Source: Bacillota bacterium (GTDB taxonomy: Bacteria > Bacillota > Clostridia > Christensenellales > SZUA-584). From it: a DNA stretch of 64,000 nucleotides. Shown piece by piece: positions 51,124 to 60,173 of this stretch (positions are counted from its first letter, which is position 1; each line of letters opens with the position of its first letter). Both the position numbers and the translations under genes were made by a program. Below the pieces are notes generated by a model. The model saw nothing but the letters and a program-made list of their open reading frames with translations. It had not been told where the DNA came from and searched no databases. The stretch is taken from positions 15,410 to 79,409 of the forward strand of contig JAEYZN010000007.1 in the NCBI GenBank assembly GCA_023428025.1, given 5' to 3'.

Positions 51124-54100
51124 TTCCTCGCCTCCTTAACCACCCCACCGACGCATACGTCGGCGGGGGCCCCGGAGACAGCCTCTTCAGAAACCAGCCG
51201 CTCCCTGTCGAAGGGCGGCGCCGTCCGCTGTGCGTTGCCCGCGTATCCTGCGTTCATCAGGCAAACGCTCTTGTAGTCGCAGAAATCGCACGCCCCATCC
51301 ACGGGGCAGATGCCGTTCTCGCCGCCGTAAATGCGCTCCGCCGCCTCGCTGATCATCCTCTGCGCAAAGCCCAGCAGTCCGTTCAGCTCCTGTTCATCGA
51401 AAAACCGGCTTCTGGACTGGCCGTGCAGCGCGCCCTTGGAGGTCACCCGCTGGTCCACCGCCACAAAGCTGCCGCCCGGCAGCGTCTCGCTGAACAGGCC
51501 CAGCGCCTGCGCGTCGCCGAGCGAGATGCCGCGCATCCGGCCTTTGGTCAGCACCTCGCCCTCGTCCTCGCCATAGCTGTCGCCGATCTTCATGTAATAA
51601 CCGCCCGCGGGCATGAGGCCCGTCTCCTCCAGCTTGCGCCGGGCCGCCTCGATGTAGACGGGCAGTTGCAGCGCCGTGCCCGCCGCCAGTTCGTCCGGCA
51701 CAAACGTGGTGGCCGACGACTTGTAGTCCACCACGCGGAAATAGGGCCCTGCCGCATCGATGCGGTCGATCTTGCCGGTGATTTCGATGTCGCCGAAGGC
51801 GGTGGGCAGGCCGAATGAAAAGGTCTGCTCGCTGGAGTGGATGCGCGCGTCGCTGCCAAGGAAATGCGTCCGTATGCGCAGCGCCGTATCCGCCAGTTCT
51901 TTTTTCAGCTGCGTGTACTGCACGGCAAAGCGCTCGTCCTCCGTCAGCTTGCCGCCGTCGTGCAGGGCCGCCGCCTCCTCCGCGGCCTGGACCATGCGCG
52001 TCGCCGTCTCCTCTTCGGACAGCGTCTGGATGACCGCGTTTTCCTTGATCAGCTTCTTCGCGAACAGGTCCAGCGCAAGGTGCATATAGGTGCCGATGTC
52101 GATGCGGTCATACGTATAGTCCCGCGGGACCTGCGCGCGCAAGCCGTGGTCCATAAAATGCTTGTATGGGCATTTGTAGTAGCTCTCGATGCGCGTCGCG
52201 CTGCACCGGATTCCGCCGTACAGCGTCAGCGCTTCTTCGGTGCTCACGGACGTTGCCGCGTTGTCGCGCAGCAGCATCGCCGCCGCCTGCTCCCGCCAGC
52301 CCGGCTGCCGCAAAAAGCGCGCGCACAGCCCGGTCAGACTCTCATTCTGCGTTTTGCCGCGCAGCGCATCCGCGATATCGCCCAGCAGCGCGGGCTCCAT
52401 GCCATGCAGCGTCGGCACGAACGGCGCGCCGCCGGGCGCCAGCGCCGGAAACAGCCGTTTCAGCCGGTCGATCAGCACCGAAGGCGCGCCCGCCGCCTTG
52501 TTCCAGCTCAGCACCAGCCGCTCCTTGGGCTTCGCCAGCGCGGTGTATATCTTCAGCTTTTCCGCCGCAAGGTCGTACACGCCCACGTCCAGCCCGGCGT
52601 CCAGCAGCAGCATACGTTCCGCGTTGCTCAGTATGCCCGGTCCGTCGTCACGCGCGGGCCATACGCCGTCCGTCAGGCCGATGGCGAACAGCACCTTGAT
52701 TCCCGGCAGCCGCGCCACCGAGATATCGAACGCGGCCACCTCGTCCGTCGTGGGCGGTATCACCGCGATGCGCGTGCCCTCAAAGCCCGTCTTAATGAGG
52801 CTGCACAGCTCTTCGGGCGAGAGCGGACTGTCGCCCATCACACGCGCCACGCTGTCCAGCACCTCCAGCGTTTTTTCATAGACCTGCCTGAAATAGGCGC
52901 ACTCGCCGCGCGTCTCGGGCATATCGATATCCGCGCACAACGCGGTGAGCTTGTCCTCCGCGCCGCAGTCGCTGAGGAAGTGCCGCACCGCCTCCGCCTG
53001 TTTGGCTGCGCTGCCCGATTTGATCCCCTTCGCCAGCGCGTCCAGCGGGCGCATCACCCGATGCCGGATGGCTTCCGCTTCGTCCGCGCCCTCACCGCGC
53101 CAGAACGTTGACTGGAAATGCCAGCCCTTCAGCGCGTATTTCTCCACGTAGCTCTTCAAAATCATGCGCTGCTCCCGGGTTACCGGGGCGTAATCGCTGA
53201 ACACATAGCGGCTGACCGCGGTCACATCCCCTGCCGCCGCGTTAAGCGCGCTGTCAAGAAAATCAAAAAAAGTGTTGTCCGCCAGCGTCCGGCGTTCGTC
53301 GATGAAGAACGGAATGCCGGCCTGCGCGAACACCGATTTGATCAGCGGCAGATAAGCCGCGAGATTGCCCCCGACGACGGCGATATCCGCGAAGCGGCAG
53401 CCCTCGGCAACGGCGCCCAGAATCCCTGACGCCACACGTTCGATCTCCTGCTCCGGCGTCTCCGCTTCGATGAGATACAGCCCGTCCGTCGGCCCGTCAT
53501 ACGGCGTGTACGGATAGCGGTACAGGTTGGCTTCCAAAAAACGCAGGGCGTCGTATTTATACCGATCCGGCAGTCCGGGGCTGTTTATCACCGTCACATC
53601 CGGTCCGGCAGCCTTCATGGCATCGATGAACTGCCGCGCCAGCTTCTCCTCCGGCTCAAACAGGACGGGATCATTGTCGTCTCCCCGAAACGCGGCCACC
53701 GTCTCATCCGCCATCGACGCCGCCTTTGCCAGCAGACGGATGACGGCGGGTACGCCGCTGTCCAGCCCGTCGATGACCACCGTCGCACCGCGCAGAAAAG
53801 CGGCTTTATCCGCGCGCGCCGCCGCCAGCGCGCACATATCGGCGCTGTCGTACCGGGCCTCGCATATCTCGTCATACAGCGCCAGCACATCCGCCGTGTC
53901 GCGCAGCTTCGCCGCCAGCGCGGCGTCCTTCACGCACGCCGCCGCTTCACGCAGGCTGTCCGGCGTCTGGCTGTGGCTTTTCAGCCTTGTGATCAGCTCG
54001 GCCAGGCACACCTCAAAATCGGGCAGCCGTTCGCCGCCAAAGCTGCGGCCCAAACGGCCAAGCGCCCGGTGGCAAGCCATCGCCCGTTCAGCGTGCGTGA

Positions 54101-54347
54101 GGAAGACGGGCACGCCTGTCTCTTCGAGTATGCGCAGCGCCAGATGCTGGATGCTCAGCACCTCGAGACCCATGATGCCCTTGACCCCGCAGGCCGACAT
54201 GATGTCCTTTTCCGTCTCGAACGTCAGCTGCCCCGGCACCACCACGATGATCTTTTTCAGCGGGTCTTTGATCAGCTCATTGATGCGCCCCATCAGGTAG
54301 CGGCTTTTGCCGCTGCCCGCGCGCCCTTTGACGACCGTGACTCCCAT
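51120..54347 (-). CDS. addB: AddB helicase-nuclease subunit
   Basis: A 1075-residue partner of AddA with an N-terminal Walker A (KGRAGSGKSRYL), a helicase-like but largely inactive core, and a C-terminal nuclease (RVVDYKSS, about 870). The iron-sulfur cysteines are intact: YKCPYKH upstream and C-x2-C-x5-C (CDFCDYKSVC) near the C-terminus, matching the AddB pattern. AddB recognises Chi-type sequences in studied species. The last residues are encoded partly by copy 2 of the palindromic repeat, so its C-terminal tail may be acquired. Confidence 0.94.
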   Translation of the reverse strand: MGVTVVKGRAGSGKSRYLMGRINELIKDPLKKIIVVVPGQLTFETEKDIMSACGVKGIMGLEVLSIQHLALRILEETGVPVFLTHAERAMACHRALGRLGRSFGGERLPDFEVCLAELITRLKSHSQTPDSLREAAACVKDAALAAKLRDTADVLALYDEICEARYDSADMCALAAARADKAAFLRGATVVIDGLDSGVPAVIRLLAKAASMADETVAAFRGDDNDPVLFEPEEKLARQFIDAMKAAGPDVTVINSPGLPDRYKYDALRFLEANLYRYPYTPYDGPTDGLYLIEAETPEQEIERVASGILGAVAEGCRFADIAVVGGNLAAYLPLIKSVFAQAGIPFFIDERRTLADNTFFDFLDSALNAAAGDVTAVSRYVFSDYAPVTREQRMILKSYVEKYALKGWHFQSTFWRGEGADEAEAIRHRVMRPLDALAKGIKSGSAAKQAEAVRHFLSDCGAEDKLTALCADIDMPETRGECAYFRQVYEKTLEVLDSVARVMGDSPLSPEELCSLIKTGFEGTRIAVIPPTTDEVAAFDISVARLPGIKVLFAIGLTDGVWPARDDGPGILSNAERMLLLDAGLDVGVYDLAAEKLKIYTALAKPKERLVLSWNKAAGAPSVLIDRLKRLFPALAPGGAPFVPTLHGMEPALLGDIADALRGKTQNESLTGLCARFLRQPGWREQAAAMLLRDNAATSVSTEEALTLYGGIRCSATRIESYYKCPYKHFMDHGLRAQVPRDYTYDRIDIGTYMHLALDLFAKKLIKENAVIQTLSEEETATRMVQAAEEAAALHDGGKLTEDERFAVQYTQLKKELADTALRIRTHFLGSDARIHSSEQTFSFGLPTAFGDIEITGKIDRIDAAGPYFRVVDYKSSATTFVPDELAAGTALQLPVYIEAARRKLEETGLMPAGGYYMKIGDSYGEDEGEVLTKGRMRGISLGDAQALGLFSETLPGGSFVAVDQRVTSKGALHGQSRSRFFDEQELNGLLGFAQRMISEAAERIYGGENGICPVDGACDFCDYKSVCLMNAGYAGNAQRTAPPFDRERLVSEEAVSGAPADVCVGGVVKEARK
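51141..51168. repeat. 28-bp palindromic repeat, copy 2 (end of addB)
   Basis: The same hairpin as at 49682, in the same orientation, with 27 of 28 bases identical. On the addB coding strand it is read in a different frame from copy 1 and gives PADVCVGG, within 15 residues of the stop codon. Confidence 0.8.
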
Positions 54348-54437
54348 CGCCTACCAGCCCCCTTTGCCCCCATGTTCGCACAGCGCCTGTCCCCAAAATG
54401 GGATAAGCTCCAAAGATGTTCCGTAGTTGTCCTGAAA

Positions 54438-54463
54438 TTAAAAAAGCCGCTTGCGCAGCGGCC
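54438..54463 (-). terminator. Rho-independent terminator of the small HPr-like gene
   Basis: GCCGCT, a 5-base loop, AGCGGC, then TTTTTTAAT on the minus strand, 20 bases after the stop codon. Confidence 0.93.
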
Positions 54464-54482
54464 TTAAGCAGTCAAGATTTGG

Positions 54483-54716
54483 TTATCCTCTAACCAGGTA
54501 GTTCAGAAGGAGGTTCAAATCTTCAGGCTCGGAAACCAACAGTTCGAGTTCATCGATCTTGGCCTCGGAGAACATCTGCGTCAGCATGATGTACTGGCAA
54601 AGCGTTGATTTCAGGTTGAGCCTGTCGCCCTCGGAAGTGACCAATTCGATCTTGCCCTTGCAATTCTTGAGCACTTCAAAGAACTTCTGGGGTTCATTGA
54701 TGTTTTTGATCTTCAT
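54483..54716 (-). CDS. Small cytoplasmic protein, possibly HPr-like
   Basis: A 77-residue protein without membrane segment or signal. The pattern of strands and helices, with KFFEVLKNCKGKIELVTSEG, then LNLKSTLCQYIMLTQMF and a final helix, resembles the HPr-like fold of small clostridial proteins that lack the phosphorylated histidine. This is a weak recognition. It has AGGAGG nine bases upstream, a near-consensus promoter, a 5'-terminal hairpin and its own terminator, so it is probably well expressed. Function unknown. Confidence 0.7.
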   Translation of the reverse strand: MKIKNINEPQKFFEVLKNCKGKIELVTSEGDRLNLKSTLCQYIMLTQMFSEAKIDELELLVSEPEDLNLLLNYLVRG

Positions 54717-54745
54717 AATCTAATTCCTCCTTATCCCATGTATTA

Positions 54746-54797
54746 ACGCAACCTCTTGCGTCATATTGAATATAACATAACTGAGTTTTATAGTCAA
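54746..54797 (-). promoter_or_regulatory. Sigma-A promoter plus 5'-end hairpin
   Basis: TTGACT (54792-54797) and TATATT (54769-54774) are 17 bases apart on the minus strand. Transcription should begin near 54762, exactly where ACGCAA-GAGG-TTGCGT (54746-54761) can form a 6-bp hairpin at the very 5' end of the message, a place where hairpins can protect mRNA from decay. Confidence 0.8.
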
Positions 54798-54842
54798 CAT
54801 GCCGCCCTTTATTATTCATAATATTTTCTAATAATTAACACA

Positions 54843-56588
54843 TTATTCGCCCGCCACGCCCAGCAACGCCGCCAGCCTTTTGTTCTTCGCGGACAGTGTT
54901 TTTTCCGCGGGCTGATACGCGTCTCCGCGCCTTGCGCGCACATACGCCAGCATCACTTTGGACAGGCCGGACGCGAGATTGCGCCTGTCCCGCGCGGCTG
55001 CGGACAGCGCCTCCTCCGCCCGCTTGACGCTCTGGGCCGTCCCCATCAGCAGCAGGGCGATGGCATAAGTGTTCACGATGTAACCCGCCTTTGCCCGCGA
55101 CAGCAGCCTTGCCGCTTTGTCGTATTGCCCCAGGCAAATATACGTCCACGCGAGCTTCTCGCTGATGTGCCAGGTGTTGCGCTTGCGGTCCCGGCTCTGG
55201 TCCGCCACGTCCTTGGCTACCTGCAGATATTTCAGTGCCGCCCCGGCGTGAAGCTCCAGCTGGTCCGCATTGCCTTCCGCGAGCGACACAAACGCCATCG
55301 CGCTGTGGGCGCAGCCCAGCTTGTACAGCTTCTCCACAGGCGAACGCGTCCACTCCTTGTGCTTTTCGGCCAGCACCGCCTTGTCCAGGCTATTAAGCCG
55401 CATATCCGTCTCGGCGTGGAACGCCTTTTCCAGCAGTTCCACCGCGCTCGTGAGGTCCAGCTTGGATATGGGCGCGATGGGACGCATGTCCTCCCGCCCG
55501 GCGATGCGCCTTAAAAAATACTCGTGCACCGGCAGATACGCATCGTCCAGATAGTACCCGCCCAGCACGAACAGCGCCTTGGCGTATTCGCGGCGGTCCC
55601 GCGCCCTGGCTGCGTCGTCCTCCAGCGCTTCATACAGCGATATCGCCGTGGCCAGATGTTCCTCGCCCACCTCGCGTATCTCGCGCAGCAGCTCCGCCTC
55701 GCGCGCGCCGAACGCCCGCTTGCCGAACAGCAGATACGGCGCCTGCTTCTCGATGATCAGCTTGCCCTTGCGGTACTGGTTGCGCACGCTCTGCGGATAT
55801 ATTTCCAGCGCCCGGCTCAACCACTCGTTCGCTTTCTCGATTTCCTGCTCCAGATCCTGGTCCCGCCGCTCGCCCGGCCGCATCAGCTCGTGCACGTTGG
55901 AGTAATACCGGTACGCCAGCGCCGTGGTGCAGCGCGCGCTGTCCGGCTCCAGTTCCGCTCCGCGCTTTAAGAACACCTCGCACATCTCCCGGTACTGCCG
56001 CGCCAGGTCCAGCTTCTTTGTCTCTCCGGCTTTGATGAGCAGCGTGGTCGCCAGCTTGCTGCACACGCGCCCCAGCCGGTAGAGCACCTCGGCGCTGTTC
56101 CACAGCGCGGAATCATCCTTCACCACCTTGAGCGGCGCGCACAGCATCACGGCAGCCCTGTAATCCCCCGCCTCCATCAACTTATCCATCTGCGCGCACA
56201 GCTTCGTCCGTTGCTGCAGCGCGTCGAAATCGGCATCCTCCATAAACACAAACAGCGGCGCGTATCCCTCATCCGAGAGCCAGCCACCCTGGCGCGCCCG
56301 CCGGTAGATTTCGTCCGATACCGCGCCGGAGCATATCTCCAGCCGGTTCGACGCTTCAAATGTGAGCACGATCTCGCCGTCTTTGACCTGATGGCTTTTC
56401 ACCGTCAACAGGCCGGCAGGCTGGTCCGCGTTGCCGCGTCCGGCCAGATACACCACAGCCGCCGTCACGCCTTTGAGCCTCTCCGGGTAATCCGCGAACG
56501 CCGCCGCCAGCTGCGCAAACGGCTTGCCCTTCAGCGTATACGTTTTCTTCAGGTCCTTCCTGTCAAACACAGCGATCACAGCCAGCAT
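54843..56588 (-). CDS. Large helical (TPR-like) protein, unrecognised
   Basis: A 581-residue soluble protein. The first 120 residues look mixed alpha/beta (VIAVFDRKDLKKTYTLKGK, GEIVLTFEASNRLEI). The remainder is almost all helical with paired-helix spacing suggestive of tetratricopeptide repeats (LWNSAEVLYRLGRVCSKLAT, WLSRALEIYPQSVRNQYRKG, KLAWTYICLGQYDKAARLLS). No catalytic motif is apparent. It is divergent from the glycosyltransferase. I do not recognise the family; a scaffold or stress-related role would be guesswork. Confidence 0.75.
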   Translation of the reverse strand: MLAVIAVFDRKDLKKTYTLKGKPFAQLAAAFADYPERLKGVTAAVVYLAGRGNADQPAGLLTVKSHQVKDGEIVLTFEASNRLEICSGAVSDEIYRRARQGGWLSDEGYAPLFVFMEDADFDALQQRTKLCAQMDKLMEAGDYRAAVMLCAPLKVVKDDSALWNSAEVLYRLGRVCSKLATTLLIKAGETKKLDLARQYREMCEVFLKRGAELEPDSARCTTALAYRYYSNVHELMRPGERRDQDLEQEIEKANEWLSRALEIYPQSVRNQYRKGKLIIEKQAPYLLFGKRAFGAREAELLREIREVGEEHLATAISLYEALEDDAARARDRREYAKALFVLGGYYLDDAYLPVHEYFLRRIAGREDMRPIAPISKLDLTSAVELLEKAFHAETDMRLNSLDKAVLAEKHKEWTRSPVEKLYKLGCAHSAMAFVSLAEGNADQLELHAGAALKYLQVAKDVADQSRDRKRNTWHISEKLAWTYICLGQYDKAARLLSRAKAGYIVNTYAIALLLMGTAQSVKRAEEALSAAARDRRNLASGLSKVMLAYVRARRGDAYQPAEKTLSAKNKRLAALLGVAGE

Positions 56589-56705
56589 AACGCATCCCCC
56601 TGATATATTTACTCTTACACAATTTTACCAACCCGCCGATGGCTCCGCAAGGGTACGGATCGACAAAAATCCACAAAAAATTCATAGATAAAATCCTTTT
56701 CCGTT

Positions 56706-56734
56706 TTGTAAATTCCAACAAGCTGGTATATAAT
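56706..56734 (+). promoter_or_regulatory. Sigma-A promoter of the glycosyltransferase gene
   Basis: TTGTAA and a perfect TATAAT are separated by 17 bases. Transcription would begin near 56741, 24 bases before the ATG at 56765, which excludes the longer upstream frame. Confidence 0.8.
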
Positions 56735-56764
56735 GCATTTGGATTATACGCAAGGGAGCGCCAT

Positions 56765-57679
56765 ATGAAATATTCCATCATCATTCCGGCTTTCAATGAA
56801 CAGGAAGTGCTCTCGCTCTCATACGCACGGCTGAAGGCCGTGATGGATACGCTGGGCGATTACGAGCTGATATTTGTCAACGACGGCTCGAGAGATAACA
56901 CGCTGGACCAGCTCAAAGACCTCGCCGAGCAGGACAAGCACGTCCGCGTCATCAGCTTCTCGCGCAATTTCGGCCATCAGGAGGCGGTGTCGGCGGGCAT
57001 GGCGAACGCGTCCGGACGGGCCATCGTCATCATCGACTGCGATCTGCAGGACCCGCCGGAGCTGATCCCGGATATGGTGAAGAAATGGGAGGCCGGGGCG
57101 GACATCGTCTACGGCCAGCGCATCAAGCGGCAGGGCGAGACGGCGTTCAAAAAGCTCACGGCTTGGGCGTATTACCGCATACTGCGCGCGCTGGGCGGCC
57201 AGTATATCCCCGCCAACACGGGCGACTTTAGGCTGATCGACCGCAAGGTGTGCGACACGCTGACCGCGATGCCGGAGAAGAACCGCTTCCTCCGGGGCAT
57301 GGCGGCGTGGTCCGGCTTTAGGGCGGAGCCCATCGAATTCGTGCGCGACGAGCGTGCCGCCGGGCAGACCAAGTATTCCGTCAAAAAGATGCTCAAGCTG
57401 GCGGGCGACGGCATCACGTCGTTCTCCAACAAGCCGCTGAAAGCTCCGATGGCCATCGGCATCACGCTGACGGTGCTGGCTTCGATCTACCTCGTGCTGG
57501 CTGTCGTGCTCGCGGCCACCGGCCTGTGGGATATCGTCCACGTGCTGTTCGCGCTCGTTTTCTGCCTGATCGGCGCGCTGTTCGTCTCGCTCGGCATTTT
57601 CGGGCTGTACCTGGGCAGAATATATGACGAGGCCAAAGGACGCCCCATCTACATCATCGATGAAAAAATCAATTTCTGA
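56765..57679 (+). CDS. Family 2 glycosyltransferase, GtrB/DPM-like, membrane-anchored
   Basis: A 304-residue enzyme. The GT-A domain opens MKYSIIIPAFNEQEVL, has FVNDGSRDNTL near 40 and the DxD-type IIDCDLQDPPEL near 95. Two C-terminal membrane helices (about 225-285) are followed by RIYDEAKGRPIYII. This matches polyprenyl-phosphate glycosyltransferases that load glucose or a similar sugar onto undecaprenyl phosphate. It starts at ATG 56765 with GGGAG six bases upstream. The aminopeptidase gene follows after 12 bases, so the two are probably co-transcribed though unrelated in function. Confidence 0.9.
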   Translation: MKYSIIIPAFNEQEVLSLSYARLKAVMDTLGDYELIFVNDGSRDNTLDQLKDLAEQDKHVRVISFSRNFGHQEAVSAGMANASGRAIVIIDCDLQDPPELIPDMVKKWEAGADIVYGQRIKRQGETAFKKLTAWAYYRILRALGGQYIPANTGDFRLIDRKVCDTLTAMPEKNRFLRGMAAWSGFRAEPIEFVRDERAAGQTKYSVKKMLKLAGDGITSFSNKPLKAPMAIGITLTVLASIYLVLAVVLAATGLWDIVHVLFALVFCLIGALFVSLGIFGLYLGRIYDEAKGRPIYIIDEKINF

Positions 57680-57691
57680 CCGGGAGGAATC

Positions 57692-58804
57692 ATGATAGAC
57701 ACAAGATTGCAAAAACTCTGCCGCACACTGGTGACTTATTCGATGGCGATACGCCCGGGCGAGCGTGTGCTCATCGAGAATTTCGACTGCCCCGAAGAGC
57801 TGTCCACACAGCTCATCAAAGAGGTGTATGCCGCGGGCGGCGTGCCGTTCTGCGTTTCGCGCAGCGCGCGCGTCCAGAGAGCGCTGCTGCAGGGCGCCAC
57901 CAAAGCGCAGATCGAGGACATGACGCGCTACGATGCGGCGGTGATGCAGGAGATGGCGGCCTACGTCGCGTTCCGCGGCGCGCTCAACACCTCCGAGCTT
58001 TCCGACGTGGATGAGGAAAACCTCACGCTGTACCGCTCCATCTACTCGCGCCGGGTGCATCACGAGCTGCGCGTGCAGAAGACCAAGTGGGTGGTGCTGC
58101 GCTATCCCAACGGCTCCATGGCGCAGCTCGCGGGCATGAGCACCGAGCAGTTCGAGGACTTCTATTTCGACGTGTGCAATCTCGACTATTCCAAGATGGA
58201 CAGGGCGATGGACGTGATGCAGGAACGCCTGAAATCCGTGGACAGGGTGCGCCTCGTGGGGCCGGGTACGGACTTGGAATTCTCCGTCAAGGGCATCCCC
58301 TCCAAGAAGTGTTCCGGCCACATGAACGTGCCGGACGGCGAAATTTACACCGCGCCGGTGAGAGAAAGCGCGAACGGCAAAATCACCTACAACGCGCCCT
58401 CCTTCTCGCAGGGCTTCAAGTTCGAGAATGTGTATTTCGAGTTCAGGGATGGCAAGATCATAGACGCCAAGGCCAACAACACCGAGAAGCTGAACAAGAT
58501 ACTGGACACCGACGAGGGCGCGCGGTATCTCGGCGAGTTCTCGTTCGGCGTCAATCCATACATCAAAAACCCGATGTGCGACACGCTGTTCGACGAGAAG
58601 ATCGCGGGCTCCATCCACCTGACGCCCGGCTCTTGCTACGAGGATGCGGACAACGGCAACCAGAGCGCGGTGCATTGGGACCTGGTGCTGATCCAGCGCC
58701 CCGAATACGGCGGCGGCGAGATTTATTTCGACGGCGAGCTGGTTCGCAAGGACGGGCGCTTCCTGGGCGAGCTGGCCGCGCTCAACGAAGAGAATCTGGT
58801 ATAA
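57692..58804 (+). CDS. M29 family aminopeptidase
   Basis: A 370-residue thermophilic-type (AmpS/PepS) metallopeptidase that trims N-terminal residues from peptides. The metal-site segments are recognisable: NVPDGEIYTAP, GSIHLTPGSCYEDADNGNQS and VHWDLVL supply the Glu, His and Asp ligands. The usual length is about 370-410 residues. GGGAGG precedes the ATG. It is the second gene after the glycosyltransferase promoter. Confidence 0.9.
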   Translation: MIDTRLQKLCRTLVTYSMAIRPGERVLIENFDCPEELSTQLIKEVYAAGGVPFCVSRSARVQRALLQGATKAQIEDMTRYDAAVMQEMAAYVAFRGALNTSELSDVDEENLTLYRSIYSRRVHHELRVQKTKWVVLRYPNGSMAQLAGMSTEQFEDFYFDVCNLDYSKMDRAMDVMQERLKSVDRVRLVGPGTDLEFSVKGIPSKKCSGHMNVPDGEIYTAPVRESANGKITYNAPSFSQGFKFENVYFEFRDGKIIDAKANNTEKLNKILDTDEGARYLGEFSFGVNPYIKNPMCDTLFDEKIAGSIHLTPGSCYEDADNGNQSAVHWDLVLIQRPEYGGGEIYFDGELVRKDGRFLGELAALNEENLV

Positions 58805-58845
58805 CCGTTTCCAGACGTTGATCAATATTTGTTTAGGGGGTCGTC

Positions 58846-59289
58846 ATGGATAAAAAGGAAGCTGCTCTGAGTTTGTTTCAGCAGAGCAAGTTCAACTGCG
58901 CGCAGAGCGTGTTCGGCGTTTTCACTGACGAGCTGGGTATCGACAGGGATACGGCGCTGAAAACGGCGGCCGGGTTTGGCGGCGGCATGCGCTGCGGCGA
59001 GGTATGCGGCGCGGTCACAGGCGCGCTGATGGCGCTGGGGGTCCGCTTCGGCTCCAGCACGCCGAACGATGCGGACGGTAAACAGCTGGGGAACAGCAAA
59101 GCCATCGTGTTCACAGCCAGGTTTAAAGAACGGCACGGCACGCTGCTTTGCAAAGACCTGCTGGGCTACAACCCCGGTATCCCTGAGGATATGGAGAAGA
59201 TACACGAACTGGGCCTGCATGACAGCATCTGCCCCAAGGTTATTGCAGACGCTGTGGAGATCGCTCAGGAAATGATTTCGAGCAAATAA
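58846..59289 (+). CDS. C_GCAxxG_C_C family redox protein
   Basis: A 147-residue protein of the C_GCAxxG_C_C (split-Soret-like) family. The conserved cysteines are in FNCAQSVFG, GGGMRCGEVCGAVTGALMAL, LLCKDLLGYN and CPKVIADA. Members are thought to bind a metal or cofactor and work in redox reactions, but no activity is assigned. GGGGG precedes the ATG; a terminator follows. Confidence 0.9.
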   Translation: MDKKEAALSLFQQSKFNCAQSVFGVFTDELGIDRDTALKTAAGFGGGMRCGEVCGAVTGALMALGVRFGSSTPNDADGKQLGNSKAIVFTARFKERHGTLLCKDLLGYNPGIPEDMEKIHELGLHDSICPKVIADAVEIAQEMISSK

Positions 59290-59315
59290 GGTTTCATTAC
59301 GCACAAAGCAACATG

Positions 59316-59345
59316 GGGTTCTGGCTTGCCGGGGCTCTTTTTTAT
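59316..59345 (+). terminator. Probable terminator after the C_GCAxxG_C_C gene
   Basis: GGGTTCTG can pair with CGGGGCTC through several GU pairs around a 6-base loop and is followed by TTTTTTAT. The stem is weaker than others here. Confidence 0.6.
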
Positions 59346-59373
59346 AGACGCTGATTTCTGAGTTAAACCATGA

Positions 59374-60108
59374 TCACAACAACAGTCCGGCGTATCTCGG
59401 CTTCACCAGCCCGCGCAGCAGCTTCGGGGGGATCGCGAAAACCGGCTCTCCCGTCATGCCGGACGCGATCTCGTATTTGGCAAAAGCGATGTACAGCCGG
59501 CCGTCCTTGATATAGAACGAGGTTTTGGAGGATACGCCGGAAAACTCCTCCGGCAGAAACCGTTCGTCATTTTTGATCTGTTCATGGATATACGCCCCGA
59601 TCACGTCCTTATAGTCATCCGACACGAACAGGTTGCCCAGCGCCAGCCATCGTCCGGCCTTTATGTCGATATTGTAGTAGACCGTATGCGGCAGGCCGGT
59701 GCCGCCGTTGTCCAGGTCCGTGGTCACCCGCATCGAGAGCACGCCGCGCGTGCAGTAAGCTTCATAGTCCGCATAAAACACATAGCCCCACGGCTCAAAC
59801 CCGTCACGCCCCGCCTCACGCCACAGCGCCGCCGCCTCGGCTTCCGAGGCGGCACGCGCCGCATCCACCTGTGCGCGCACCCTGTCGCTGAGCGCTTGCT
59901 CCAGCGCCACGTCCCCAAGGTCCGAGACCACCGGCTTTCTGATATCCGTCACCATCGCCTCGGTGCCGCCGTTCACCGTCTCCTCCGTTATGCGAACTTC
60001 AGCTTGCGGCCTTGCCCAGAGCAGGCGGCCCGGCAGGCTTCCGCCCGCCGCGAAGCCGCCCAGCACCAGCAGCGCAGCCACAGCCATCCAAAAGCTCCGT
60101 CTTCGCAT
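59374..60108 (-). CDS. Membrane-anchored DUF3298/RsiV-like protein
   Basis: A 244-residue protein with an N-terminal anchor or signal (MRRRSFWMAVAALLVLGGFA) and an extracytoplasmic domain of the DUF4163-DUF3298 type: SMRVTTDLDNGGTGLPHTVY, YNIDIKAGRWLALGNLF, and a C-terminal region ending in VFAIPPKLLRGL. Related domains occur in PdaC and in the lysozyme-sensing anti-sigma RsiV, so a ligand-binding surface role is possible; no sigma factor gene is adjacent. The start is ATG 60108 behind GGAGGAGG. Confidence 0.78.
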   Translation of the reverse strand: MRRRSFWMAVAALLVLGGFAAGGSLPGRLLWARPQAEVRITEETVNGGTEAMVTDIRKPVVSDLGDVALEQALSDRVRAQVDAARAASEAEAAALWREAGRDGFEPWGYVFYADYEAYCTRGVLSMRVTTDLDNGGTGLPHTVYYNIDIKAGRWLALGNLFVSDDYKDVIGAYIHEQIKNDERFLPEEFSGVSSKTSFYIKDGRLYIAFAKYEIASGMTGEPVFAIPPKLLRGLVKPRYAGLLL

Positions 60109-60173
60109 CGCGTCCTCCTCCGCAACATAACACTCCGTCTGTTGGAATATACTCATACGGGGAGGGGATTATC

